From JACCWM01 sp040393065 (GTDB taxonomy: Bacteria > Myxococcota_A > Bradymonadia > Bradymonadales > Bradymonadaceae): a stretch of 64,000 nt of DNA. Under the pieces are notes generated by a model. That model was not told the origin of the DNA. It searched no databases and saw nothing but the letters and a program-made list of their open reading frames with translations. The position numbers and the translations under genes were made by a program. Of this stretch, positions 25,816 through 34,768 are shown piece by piece (position 1 is the first letter of the stretch; every line of letters starts with the position of its first letter). The DNA is taken from positions 8,283-72,282 of the forward strand of contig JBEBUW010000009.1 in the NCBI GenBank assembly GCA_040393065.1, in the 5' to 3' direction.

Positions 25816-25975
25816 GCGTACGACTGCATCAACCTGGCCTGACATATGGCAGGCCAGGCTATTTTGCGTATGCATTGCCAGAGTTATTACCAAATTTTAG
25901 AGCGAACCCGGCATCCTTGAGTGGAGTTGATGAAGCTTTAGGCGGCTGGCATGCAGAGATGACGCGGAGTTTTTC

Positions 25976-27538
25976 ATGCAGTTTGTAAGGTTTGACGGCG
26001 CAACGTATCAGCTGCGCGAGGGTGAGTCTGTTCTGGAAGGGTTGATTCGAGGGGGCGCACAGGTTTCGTTTTCGTGTCGTAAGGGTACCTGTCAGACGTG
26101 CATGTTGCGCGCTGTTGAGGGAACGCCGGGCCAGGACGCGACCCGGGGGCTGCGTACAGAACTGGTAGAAACGGGGCATTTTTTGCCCTGCCGCTGTCAT
26201 CCCACGGAAAATCTTACGCTTGAAAAGCCGCGCCTGTCGGATCTGTTTGTAAAAGCGGTGGTTGCTCAAAAAGATGTGATGTCGCCGAGCGTGGTTCGTT
26301 TGCTTTTGGAGACGGAACGCAATCTTGCGTGGACGGCCGGGCAGTATTTGAACCTGCGTACGGACGATGGAGAAGTGCGTAGTTATTCGATCGCAAGCAT
26401 TGCAGAGCAGGACTATTTTATTGAAATCCATGTGAAACGTCGGGAACCGGGCAAGGTCAGTGGCTGGATTCATGACGCGCTGGAAGCAGGAGACGAGCTC
26501 CAGGTGCAGGGGCCGCTGGGCGACTGCGTTTATCGTCCGGAGTTTCAGGGGCGGGATCTGGTCATGCTGGGAACCGGCACGGGGCTGGCGCCGTTGATTG
26601 GCGTTGCGCGCGATGCACTTTTGCAGGGGCACCAGGGCAAAATTACGCTTTATCACGGTGTGGCGACTCAGGCCGATCTGTATATGCATGACACGCTGCA
26701 GGCTCTGACCGCAGCGCACGAAAATTTTGCGTATGTGCCCTGTGTATCCGATGGCGAAGTATCGGCGGGCATGTATCCGGGGCTGGTAACCACGGCGGCT
26801 TTTGAGGCGCATCCGGAACTTGGCGAGCATGTGTTGTATTTGTGTGGCCACCCGGAAATGGTTTTTGATGCGCGGTATCAGGCGATTTTAGCGGGTGCAA
26901 AACGCAAGCGCATTGTGGCCGATCCGTTTGATTCGGGGTATCCGATCTGGCCTCGCGATACGGAAAAGTTGATCGCCACGCAGTCCGATCCGGAAATGTG
27001 GGAAGCGATGGAGGGCGGGCCGAGGCTTCGTCGTTTGCTCGAGGGATTTTACGATGAGCTGTATGAAGATCCGATTTTGAATCCATTTTTTCATAATGCG
27101 ACCAAGGAACGTGCGGTTTCCAAGCAGTATAATTTTCTGGCCGAGATCTTTACCGGCAAAAAGATTTATTTTGGCTTGAAGCCATTCAATGCGCATCACT
27201 GGATGGTGATTTCCGATGAGGTTTTTGATTATCGCGAGGAGATGTTTGAGCGACATTTGCGCGCTGATAACCTGGAGGAACATTTGATTCGGCGCTGGTG
27301 CGCTTTCCAGGAGCTGTTTCGTCGTGAGCTGGTGAAGCCCAGTGAGCGCGGATTGATCATCCATGGAAAAGAAAAACTACTTGAGGGCTTTAGTAACGAG
27401 ACGGTTGAAATCGCCACACTTTGTGATGGTTGTTTTCAAGAAATGCCGGTCGGCTCAAGTGGTCGCATGCATCGTCGGACCGGGCAGTTGTATTGCACCT
27501 ACTGCGGTCCGCGAAAAATGATGGAAGTTGAAAGTTGA
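25976..27538 (+). CDS. Ferredoxin / FNR-type reductase / truncated globin / zinc-ribbon fusion
   Basis: 520 aa with four modules. (1) Plant-type 2Fe-2S ferredoxin (1-82): Cys34, Cys39, Cys42 and Cys72 (or Cys74) as ligands. (2) FAD domain with RSYS at 135-138. (3) NAD(P)H domain with GTGTG (199-203) and LCGHPEMV (289-296). (4) A globin-like helical domain (about 340-455: LRRLLEGFYDELYEDPILNPFF, then NAHHWMV with a candidate haem-ligand His407/408). A C-terminal CxxC...CxxC finger (Cys483, 486, 507, 510) follows. Electrons from NAD(P)H could pass by FAD and the cluster to haem, e.g. for NO or O2 chemistry. Order and content differ from flavohaemoglobin (globin first, no ferredoxin). No signal peptide. 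Confidence 0.88.
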   Translation: MQFVRFDGATYQLREGESVLEGLIRGGAQVSFSCRKGTCQTCMLRAVEGTPGQDATRGLRTELVETGHFLPCRCHPTENLTLEKPRLSDLFVKAVVAQKDVMSPSVVRLLLETERNLAWTAGQYLNLRTDDGEVRSYSIASIAEQDYFIEIHVKRREPGKVSGWIHDALEAGDELQVQGPLGDCVYRPEFQGRDLVMLGTGTGLAPLIGVARDALLQGHQGKITLYHGVATQADLYMHDTLQALTAAHENFAYVPCVSDGEVSAGMYPGLVTTAAFEAHPELGEHVLYLCGHPEMVFDARYQAILAGAKRKRIVADPFDSGYPIWPRDTEKLIATQSDPEMWEAMEGGPRLRRLLEGFYDELYEDPILNPFFHNATKERAVSKQYNFLAEIFTGKKIYFGLKPFNAHHWMVISDEVFDYREEMFERHLRADNLEEHLIRRWCAFQELFRRELVKPSERGLIIHGKEKLLEGFSNETVEIATLCDGCFQEMPVGSSGRMHRRTGQLYCTYCGPRKMMEVES

Positions 27539-27666
27539 GTCAACCGGCGAAGTACAACCATGTCGGTTGATGCTGGCCAGGTCTTTGCAATCTTCGTGGA
27601 AGGGATTTTTTGCGGGGGAGAAACGTTGAGAAAAATCCCATTTTTGAATTTTTTAAAGGGTGGATG

Positions 27667-29325
27667 ATGAACCCCGTGCTTTCCGTTCAAAATATCGGAG
27701 CGTGTTTCGGTAAGAGCGCTATTTTTCATGCTATTAGTTTTGAGGTTTATCCGGGCAACGTGCTTGCTCTGGTGGGGCCGAGGGCATCCGGGAAATCGTC
27801 GTTGCTCCGCATGATTTGTGGGCTCAATATTCGGCAGCAGGGCGCAGTTTTTTGTGGCCAGATTTTTTATGAAGGCCGCCCGATGGCTGAAAACCGGATG
27901 CCTGTGATGGTGGTTCAAAAGGCTCATATGGTGCTCGGTACGGTGTATCAAAACCTTGCCAGCAAATATGCAGAGGAGCATGCCGAGGAGCCGCCAGATT
28001 TGCGTGCGGTGCTACAGAAGCATCTAGAATCGTTGGGGTTGAAAGCGTTGGCCGAGATGCTGGATTACGAAGTCCTGGATCTGAGTTCGTTGCAGCGAAA
28101 ACAGCTCATGTTGGCCAACGTGTTGTTGAGCAATCCGCCGTTGATCTGTCTGATCGATCCGGTGCGTGATCTGACGGACGAAGATGCGATGGAGTATTTG
28201 TCGTTGATCCGCTCGCTGAAAAGCCGCTGTTCCGTGTTGCTGACGCTGGAGAATCTGGAGCAAGTACGCTTTGTTGCCGACCGGGTGGGTTTGTTGGCGG
28301 GCGGGAAAATTCACGATCGTAGCACGGTGAAAGACTTCTTTGAGCGCTCTCAGTCGCCACTGGTTCAAGAGTTTCTACAGAAGGGAACCTGCTCGGTGGC
28401 GCCTTTGGATGTGACGCGTGAGGAGCTGGAAGCTGAACCGCGATTTACGCTGGCCGAAAAAGTCGAGGAAGTGGCGCTTGAGCGTGATGCGTGGCCGGAA
28501 ATTTCGGAGCCGATAGAGGGAGCGCTGGGCGCTCAGGCGACGGAGCCCGGGTTGGTGACGCACATGGAGCCTTTCGAGGATTCCGGGATGAAGAGGACGG
28601 ACGAATGGGTGCGGACACCGACTTCGGTGGGGGGACGGCCGTTTCGTGCGGAGAACTATGAATTCACGCAGCTTGAATTGGATCAGCAGGCCGATGAGCG
28701 ATTTATTGCCGTCATCGATGAGCACTTTGCTCTGCATGGCGGTTCGCTGGAGGTCGAATCGGACGAGATGGATAGTTTTGTCGAGCTGAAAGATACCGCG
28801 TCGCTGGCCTATGGCATTGCAAGCCGGGGACCGCGCAGCTTTTACTGGCTTCGTCCAGGTGTCCTGGCAGGTACGCCCAAACCGGGTTTGTTTGTGAGGG
28901 CTGCGGAGGATTTACGAGCGCTGCAGCGCGTCGGGATCACTCATTTGATCACGCTGACGGATCAACGATTGGATGATGGCCTGTGTCGGAAGTACGGCAT
29001 CAGCAATATTTATTATCCGATTGGGGAGTCCGAAGTGCCGACGATGGAGAGCGCGGCCCGCCTGTGTCGCAGCGTGGCTGATTTGATCGAGCAGGGCGCG
29101 GCGATTGCGTATCATTGCCATTCAGGAATGGGGCGAACTGGTATGATGCTGGTGGCTCAGCTTATCTGGGAGGGGACGGATGCGGCTGCGGCGTTGCAGA
29201 TGGCCAGGGATGTTTATCGTCCCTGGGTTCAGTCGGCGGCTCAGGAGAAGTTTCTGGAAGACTTTCAGGCCTGGCTGGTGCAGCAGCGCCACGATGTAGC
29301 TTCGGGCAAAGGGAAACTGCCTTAA
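27667..29325 (+). CDS. ABC-type ATPase fused to a dual-specificity phosphatase domain
   Basis: 552 aa. Residues 1-235 are an ABC ATPase: Walker A GPRASGKSS (37-45), Q-loop Gln84, a degenerate signature LSSLQRK (139-145) and Walker B LICLIDP (159-165) without the catalytic Glu; the H-loop His is replaced (LTLENLEQ). An acidic linker (about 250-395) follows, then a cysteine phosphatase domain (about 405-540) with the loop HCHSGMGRTG, Cys484 and Arg490, the CX5R of dual-specificity phosphatases. No membrane segment. ATG 27667 is preferred (AAAGGG 6 nt upstream); the frame is open from 27610. It follows the redox-globin gene by 128 nt on the same strand. Role unknown; active phosphatase with a regulatory nucleotide-binding head is the simplest reading. 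Confidence 0.85.
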   Translation: MNPVLSVQNIGACFGKSAIFHAISFEVYPGNVLALVGPRASGKSSLLRMICGLNIRQQGAVFCGQIFYEGRPMAENRMPVMVVQKAHMVLGTVYQNLASKYAEEHAEEPPDLRAVLQKHLESLGLKALAEMLDYEVLDLSSLQRKQLMLANVLLSNPPLICLIDPVRDLTDEDAMEYLSLIRSLKSRCSVLLTLENLEQVRFVADRVGLLAGGKIHDRSTVKDFFERSQSPLVQEFLQKGTCSVAPLDVTREELEAEPRFTLAEKVEEVALERDAWPEISEPIEGALGAQATEPGLVTHMEPFEDSGMKRTDEWVRTPTSVGGRPFRAENYEFTQLELDQQADERFIAVIDEHFALHGGSLEVESDEMDSFVELKDTASLAYGIASRGPRSFYWLRPGVLAGTPKPGLFVRAAEDLRALQRVGITHLITLTDQRLDDGLCRKYGISNIYYPIGESEVPTMESAARLCRSVADLIEQGAAIAYHCHSGMGRTGMMLVAQLIWEGTDAAAALQMARDVYRPWVQSAAQEKFLEDFQAWLVQQRHDVASGKGKLP

Positions 29326-29365
29326 ACGTGGTTTCTGTACGGCCGGCGGGGATGCGGTGTCTTGT

Positions 29366-29395
29366 ACAAATGCAGACAAATGCAGACAAATGCAG
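29366..29395. repeat. Three tandem copies of a 10-bp unit
   Basis: ACAAATGCAG is repeated exactly three times in the 79-nt gap between the convergent ABC/phosphatase and cyclase genes. Confidence 0.9.
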
Positions 29396-29404
29396 AGGAA
29401 GGCG

Positions 29405-31036
29405 TCAGGTGTTGGGCAGCGTATGAAAGGTCGGGTGGACGGGGCGCTGTCTGAGGCCGATAACTCGGTAGAGTTCGACGTGCTCGACTTTTCCTTTGAG
29501 GCTGGTGGGGGATAGCTGCTCGGCTTCGATGATGTTTTGGACCTGGTGGAAGGTGTTTTGCCCGATGACGATTTCTCCGGGGCCGGCGGCGGAGCAGATA
29601 CGGCTGGCGGTGTTTACGGTGTCGCCCATCACCGTGTAGTTCATGCTTTTGGTGGAGCCCATATAGCCGGCAATCAGTTCACCGGAGTTCAGGCCGATGC
29701 CGATCTGGAGGGTATCGTCAGGGGCACGGTGCCTGTTGAAAGCGTTGAGGGTGGCCTGCATCTCGATGGCGCAGCGCACGGCGCGCTCGGTGTCGTCGGG
29801 GTGACCGATGGGCGCGCCCCAGACGGCCATGATTTCGTCGCCGATGAACTTGTCCAGGGTGCCTTCGTATTTGAAAATGATGTCGACCATCAGTTCAAAA
29901 TATTCGTTGAGCAGATCGACCATGACCTGCGGCGTGGTGCGCTCGCTGAAGGAGGTAAAGTTTCGGATGTCGGCAAACATGACGGTGGCCTGGCGAGTTT
30001 CGCCGCCTTTTTTGAGTTCAAGCCGGCCGCTGACGACTTCTTCGACGAGCTGGGGAGAGAGCAGGCGGTGGAGTTTTTCGCGGGCGACGATTTCGCCTTC
30101 CATCTTTTTGAGCAGGCGCTGGTGTTCGATGAGTACGGCGGCCTGGCGAGCGAAGCCGCTCAGGATCTCGAGATCTTTTTCGGTGAAGGCGCCGCGTGCG
30201 ATTTTGGAATCAAGGTGAATGACGCCCAGAATCTGATCTTCGTGGAGCAGGGGAACGCTCATGGTGCTGCGGATCTGGCCCAGGATGATGGAGTGCGCGC
30301 CAGAAAAGCGTGAATCCATCATGGCGTCGGAAGACAAAACGGCCTGTTTTTCCTCGAAGACTTCTTTGAGAATCGTGCGTGAAATCCGCACGTCGCTGGC
30401 CGTGGAATTCGGATCGCGGGAGCGCACGACCATGGGCACCAGGTGGTCGCTGTTTTCCAGGCGCAGCAAGATGACGCCGTGATCGGCCGGGAAGATCTCG
30501 AAGGCTTTTTCGAGGATTTTTTCGAGCAGCACATTCAGATCGGTTTCCACGCCGATGGACTGGCTGAGCTCGTGGGCGATGCGCAGTTTTTCGTAATCCT
30601 GGCGCAGGGTCACAACGTCGGAGATCAGCGCTTCGGGCTGAAAGCTGGCCTGCGGCTCGGGCGCCAGGCGGCTGCGGACGACCGAATCGAGGTGGTCGGC
30701 CAGGATGGTGACGCGTTGTTGCTGGGGTTCGGCGAAGGAAGTCGACGGGGTTGTGCGAAAATGCAGCAGGGTGGAGCCGATTTTGATGGCGTCGCCATCG
30801 TTGAGCTGGTGCGGCCCGGTGATGGTGATGCCATTGAGCGAGGTGCCATTGCGGCTGCCGCCGTCGACAATCCAGTAAATTCCCTGTAGGTCGCGTTTGA
30901 TGACGGCATGCTCTTTGGAGACGACGCGATCCAGAATCTGGATATGCTGGTCAGGATGTCGTCCAAGAGTTGTAAGTGCGCCCAGTTCATGTTGTCGTTG
31001 GGTGCCCTTTGCATCGGTATAGATCAGCCTGGCCAT
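29405..31036 (-). CDS. FHA-GAF adenylate/guanylate cyclase
   Basis: 543 aa. An N-terminal FHA domain (1-95; GR at 25-26, SKEH at 40-43, SRNG at 61-64) would bind phospho-Thr. A coiled linker leads to a GAF domain (about 150-305; LLRLEN, SVPLLHEDQILGVIHLDS). A class III cyclase domain follows (about 340-520), with both metal aspartates in FADIRNFTSF and GDEIMAVWG, the Lys of DKFIGDE, and MGDTVNTASR. Lys/Asp specificity residues favour cAMP. No transmembrane segment. ATG 31036 is preferred to the frame's earlier start at 31060. It converges on the ABC/phosphatase gene and is divergent from the sigma-54 activator, and FHA/GAF input suggests it reads kinase activity. Confidence 0.93.
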   Translation of the reverse strand: MARLIYTDAKGTQRQHELGALTTLGRHPDQHIQILDRVVSKEHAVIKRDLQGIYWIVDGGSRNGTSLNGITITGPHQLNDGDAIKIGSTLLHFRTTPSTSFAEPQQQRVTILADHLDSVVRSRLAPEPQASFQPEALISDVVTLRQDYEKLRIAHELSQSIGVETDLNVLLEKILEKAFEIFPADHGVILLRLENSDHLVPMVVRSRDPNSTASDVRISRTILKEVFEEKQAVLSSDAMMDSRFSGAHSIILGQIRSTMSVPLLHEDQILGVIHLDSKIARGAFTEKDLEILSGFARQAAVLIEHQRLLKKMEGEIVAREKLHRLLSPQLVEEVVSGRLELKKGGETRQATVMFADIRNFTSFSERTTPQVMVDLLNEYFELMVDIIFKYEGTLDKFIGDEIMAVWGAPIGHPDDTERAVRCAIEMQATLNAFNRHRAPDDTLQIGIGLNSGELIAGYMGSTKSMNYTVMGDTVNTASRICSAAGPGEIVIGQNTFHQVQNIIEAEQLSPTSLKGKVEHVELYRVIGLRQRPVHPTFHTLPNT

Positions 31037-31184
31037 AACTACTCTCAAGGGTATTGACAAGCTGTTATGTTCTAACGGACTTTCTTGCGCCTTTCAATGT
31101 TCAATATAGGGGTTGCAAGCCTGGGAGAGGATCGAAATGATGCCGAAAGAAAGGCGCTTTTTACGTTAAGAAAAGTTGTGAATT

Positions 31185-32528
31185 ATGAGTGAATCCCTCA
31201 AGCCGCGTTTGCTTCTGGTGGACGATGAAACGGCGCATTTGCAGACGCTGGAGCGTCTTTTTGTGAAGGAAGGCTTTTTTGTCGCCACGGCCGAAGGCGG
31301 CCAGCAAGCACTGGATTTGTTGCGTGCGCAGCCGTTTCATCTGGTGATCACGGACCTGATGATGCCGGGAATCGACGGCATGGACCTGCTGAAATTTGTG
31401 CGGACTCTGCAGCCCGAAGCGGAGGTCATTTTGATGACGGCTTTTGGGACGGTGGAGCGCGCCGTGCACGGCATGAAGGAGGGGGCGTATGATTTTGTGT
31501 CCAAGCCGATCAAGCGTGCGACGATTCTGAAGGCTGCTCGCCAGGCGCTGGAGCGTCAGGCGTTGATGGCGGAAAACCGTGTGCTCAAGGCGCAGTTGGC
31601 GGACTTGCGCGATGAGCGCAATATCATCGGGCAGTCGGCGGCGCTGCGCGATGCGCTGGCGCTGGTGCGCCAGGTTGCGGCCAGCGATGCGACGGTGCTT
31701 CTGAGCGGCGAATCCGGTACGGGGAAAGAGCTGTTTGCACAGATGATTTATCAGCAAAGCGAGCGGGCCAATCGTCCGTTCGTGGCGGTGAACTGCGCGG
31801 CGCTACCGGAGTCGATTCTGGAGAGCGAGCTCTTTGGGTATGAAAAGGGCGCGTTTACCGGAGCCAATCAACGGCGGATCGGACGCTTTGAGGCAGCGCA
31901 TGGCGGGACGCTATTTCTGGATGAAATCGGCGAACTCTCGGCGCATGTGCAGGTCAAACTGTTGCGAGTTTTGCAGGAAGGCGAGTTTGAGCGGCTGGGG
32001 TCGAGCAAACCGGTGCGGGTCGATGTGCGGATCATCGCGGCGACCAACAAAGAGCTGGAGGAAGAGATGCGGCTGGGCAACTTCCGTGACGATCTGTATT
32101 ACCGGCTCAACGTCGTGGAGATCAAAATTCCGCCGCTGCGCCATCGTCTGGAGGATGTGCCGCTGTTGGCCGAGCATTTCTTGAAGAAATTTCGGGTCAA
32201 AAACAGCCGGGATATTCAGGGTTTGAGTCGGGAAGCGCTCGAAGCGCTGTCGGCCTACCGGTGGCCGGGCAACGTGCGCGAGCTCGAGAACGTGGTGGAG
32301 CGCGCCGTGGTGCTGGATAAAGACGGAGTCATTCACACCGACGATTTGCCGGAGCATATCGTGGAGCACCCGACCGAGACGCGCCATATTACGATTCCCA
32401 TCGGGACGTCCTTGGAAGAAATCGAGCGCCGGGTGTTGCATGAGACGCTCAAGATGACCGGCGGCGATAAAAAGCTGGCCGCGAAATTGCTGGGCATTGC
32501 GACGCGGACGATTTACCGAAAAATCTAA
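31185..32528 (+). CDS. NtrC-family sigma-54-dependent response regulator
   Basis: 447 aa. Receiver domain (1-120) with acidic pocket DD at 13-14, phospho-acceptor Asp57 and Lys107. AAA+ domain (about 145-375) with Walker A GESGTGKE (175-182), the sigma-54 contact loop GAFTGA (222-227), DEIGELS and WPGNVRELENVV. A Fis-type HTH ends the chain at TGGDKKLAAKLLGIATRTIYRKI, slightly shorter than usual but with the recognition helix complete. No histidine kinase gene is near, so its partner is elsewhere. Its start lies 148 nt from the divergent cyclase gene. No -24/-12 promoter was recognised nearby. Confidence 0.94.
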   Translation: MSESLKPRLLLVDDETAHLQTLERLFVKEGFFVATAEGGQQALDLLRAQPFHLVITDLMMPGIDGMDLLKFVRTLQPEAEVILMTAFGTVERAVHGMKEGAYDFVSKPIKRATILKAARQALERQALMAENRVLKAQLADLRDERNIIGQSAALRDALALVRQVAASDATVLLSGESGTGKELFAQMIYQQSERANRPFVAVNCAALPESILESELFGYEKGAFTGANQRRIGRFEAAHGGTLFLDEIGELSAHVQVKLLRVLQEGEFERLGSSKPVRVDVRIIAATNKELEEEMRLGNFRDDLYYRLNVVEIKIPPLRHRLEDVPLLAEHFLKKFRVKNSRDIQGLSREALEALSAYRWPGNVRELENVVERAVVLDKDGVIHTDDLPEHIVEHPTETRHITIPIGTSLEEIERRVLHETLKMTGGDKKLAAKLLGIATRTIYRKI

Positions 32529-32599
32529 AGGGCGCAAGCGTTCGCCTCGTGTTCTGGCAATCTGGAGGCTCGCCGCACGAACAAATGTCTTCTATTTGC

Positions 32600-32775
32600 C
32601 GCCGGAAGGGAGCTTGATCCGACAGAGCGCTTCATGGAGTCGCCAGAAGGGATCTTGATTTCCAAGCTCGCTTCCAATTGCCGCCAGAAGGGATCTTGAT
32701 TTCCCAGCTCGCCTCAAATTGCCGCCAGAAGGGATCTTGATTTCCAAGCTCGTTTCCAATTGCCGCCAGAAGTCA
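32600..32775. repeat. 41-bp tandem repeat, about 4.3 units
   Basis: The marker CGCCAGAAG recurs at 32600 (as CGCCGGAAG), 32641, 32682, 32723 and 32764, an exact 41-bp period. The units share a core GGGATCTTGATTTCC and a CAAGCTCG element; the first unit is the most diverged. Since 41 is not a multiple of three and no frame is conserved, it is probably non-coding. It fills most of the 380-nt gap 32529-32910. Confidence 0.92.
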
Positions 32776-32910
32776 TGGGTTCGGGCCAACGGCCTCCAAA
32801 CGCAAACTTTGCGCGATCTTCATTTCAAAGTTCGCAAGAATCTCACTATTCAGCCGGTGCCTCGCTGCGCGTGATGTGCAGGAGCGGGGATCTGGCAAGC
32901 GTGCGAGGGA

Positions 32911-33441
32911 TTACTCGACAGTAATGACCAGCGAGGCTGCGTAGCCGGTGGGCTGGTTGGCTTCGAGGATGTGGATGAAGTAGTTGCCGGCGGCGAGGTC
33001 GGCGGCGGTGGAGCAGTCGGCGGCCTGGTCGCAACTCGCGTAGTGGATTTGCCGCGTCTCGGCAGGCACTCCGGTGGCGTACCATTCCGCCGTTTCCAAC
33101 TCGCCAGATGCCGTTTCTTCACGTTCCACAACGAGATCCCAGCCGTCTTGCACGGCGGGTGCGGCGCCTTCGGGAAGTGTCCAGCAAATCAGCGGACGGG
33201 AATTGGCCTCGATGGGGGTCGGCCAGGTTTTGGCAAGGATGAGGCCGTCGGAGAGTTCGAGGGTGACGGTGCATTCGGTGGGCAGCTCGTCGCCGGTGTC
33301 GATGTCGTCGACATCGTCGAACGTGGTGGCGTCATGACCGGTGTCGGATTCCGGGTTGGAAGAATCATCACAGGCTGCGGTCCAGCCGGCGAACAGAAAA
33401 ACGATGAGAATGAGGAGGGGGCGTTTGGATAGGTGTGTCAT
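32911..33441 (-). CDS. Small lipoprotein of unknown function
   Basis: 176 aa. A signal peptide with core LLILIVFLFAGWTAAC gives lipidated Cys24. An Asp/Thr-rich acidic stretch (DTGHDATTFDDVDDIDTGDE) leads to a beta-rich domain with four cysteines that ends ANQPTGYAASLVITVE, a pattern like a small Ig/jelly-roll domain. No catalytic residues are apparent. ATG 33441 is chosen for the compact signal peptide; the frame also has an ATG at 33471. Neither has a strong ribosome site. The 181-nt gap to the divergent cysteine desulfurase gene holds no clear element. Confidence 0.75.
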   Translation of the reverse strand: MTHLSKRPLLILIVFLFAGWTAACDDSSNPESDTGHDATTFDDVDDIDTGDELPTECTVTLELSDGLILAKTWPTPIEANSRPLICWTLPEGAAPAVQDGWDLVVEREETASGELETAEWYATGVPAETRQIHYASCDQAADCSTAADLAAGNYFIHILEANQPTGYAASLVITVE

Positions 33442-33622
33442 GGTTTGCGTTCTGAAAAAGGTTGGTGACATGTTGGGGACAAGCGATGTTGCCGCAGCAT
33501 GGTAGGTTATTTCAGGCGGTAGGTCTTGCGAAGTTTTCTTCTAAAGAAAGTTTCATCGAACGAGAGTTTGCTGACATGGAAAGCGATGCGCTGGTAGGCC
33601 GCATTCATCTCAAAGGATAATC

Positions 33623-34768
33623 ATGAAAGAAATGGAACCAATTTATCTGGATTACAATGCGACTACGCCCATTCTGCCGGAAGTCGTCGATGCGATGTTG
33701 CCGTATTTGCGGGAGCATTTTGGCAATCCGTCGAGTGGCCATGCGTTGGGCAGGCGCGCGCATCGTGCGGTCGAGGAGGCCAGGGCGCAGGTTGCGGCGT
33801 TGATTGGCGGCGAGCCGGATGAAGTTGTTTTTACATCCGGTGGCACGGAGGCGAACAACCTGGCGATTCGGGGAGTGATGGAGGCGGCCGGGTATCGGGG
33901 GCGTGTGGTGACTTCGGTGGTTGAGCATCCTGCGACTGAAAAGCCGTGTGCCTGGCTTGCGCGGGCGCATCAGGTTCCGGTGCAAAGGCTGAGCGTTGAT
34001 GCCAGCGGCCGCGCCGCCATGCGTAGTGCGGAGCAGGCCATTACGGCCGAGACGACGCTGGTGAGTGTGATGCATGCGAACAATGAAACGGGCGTTTTGC
34101 AGCCGATTGCGGAGCTGGCCCGCATGGCCCGCGCAGCCGGAGCGCTCATTCACACCGATGCGGCGCAGTCTGTGGGTAAGGTGGCTGTGGACGTGAACGA
34201 GCTTGATGTCGATTTACTCTCGATTGCAGGCCACAAGTTTTATGCGCCGAAGGGCGTGGGCGCGCTGTATATCCGTCGCGGAACACAGGTTGCACCGTTT
34301 GCGCTGGGGGCCGGGCATGAGCGAGGGCTTCGGCCGGGAACTGAAAACGTGGCCTCAATTGTGGGGCTTGGCGTGGCGGCGCAGATCGCAAAGCGCGACC
34401 TGGATGGGGTCAGCCAGCAGATGCGGCGCCTGCGCGATTTGTTGTGGACGCGGCTATTCGATGTGATTCCGGGGATTGCGCTCAACGGTCACCCGGAGCT
34501 GCGGCTTCCCAATACGCTCAATGTGCGGTTTCCCGGCATGTCGGGCGACAAGGTGCTGGCCGGTGCGCCCCAGGTTGCTGCGTCTACCGGCTCGGCGTGC
34601 GATGCGGGCCAGACATCCGCTTCGGCGGTGATTCTGGCCATGGGTGTGCCCGCCGAGGAAGCGCTGGGTTCGGTGCGATTGAGTCTCGGGCGCAATACGT
34701 CTGAGGACGACGTCGAGCGCGTCGCGCAGGTGCTTGTCAAAGCATGGCGAGGGGGCTGGGAAGGTTAG
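33623..34768 (+). CDS. Cysteine desulfurase (NifS/IscS-like)
   Basis: 381-aa fold-I PLP enzyme that mobilises sulfur from cysteine as a protein persulfide. N-terminal YLDYNATTP; the PLP lysine is K205 in SIAGHKFYAPKG; the catalytic Cys326 lies in STGSACDAGQTSAS; LSLGRNTSEDD closes the C-terminus. The loop around Cys326 is of the group I (IscS/NifS) kind. No iscU, thiI or tRNA-modification gene is adjacent, so the sulfur acceptor is unknown. It is alone, 165 nt upstream of the transketolase gene, and is moderately GC-rich like the operon that follows. Confidence 0.93.
   Translation: MKEMEPIYLDYNATTPILPEVVDAMLPYLREHFGNPSSGHALGRRAHRAVEEARAQVAALIGGEPDEVVFTSGGTEANNLAIRGVMEAAGYRGRVVTSVVEHPATEKPCAWLARAHQVPVQRLSVDASGRAAMRSAEQAITAETTLVSVMHANNETGVLQPIAELARMARAAGALIHTDAAQSVGKVAVDVNELDVDLLSIAGHKFYAPKGVGALYIRRGTQVAPFALGAGHERGLRPGTENVASIVGLGVAAQIAKRDLDGVSQQMRRLRDLLWTRLFDVIPGIALNGHPELRLPNTLNVRFPGMSGDKVLAGAPQVAASTGSACDAGQTSASAVILAMGVPAEEALGSVRLSLGRNTSEDDVERVAQVLVKAWRGGWEG

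Noticed and set aside
32592..32789. A 65-codon minus-strand frame through the 41-bp repeats
   Set aside because: The period is not a multiple of three, so successive units read in different frames; not a plausible protein.
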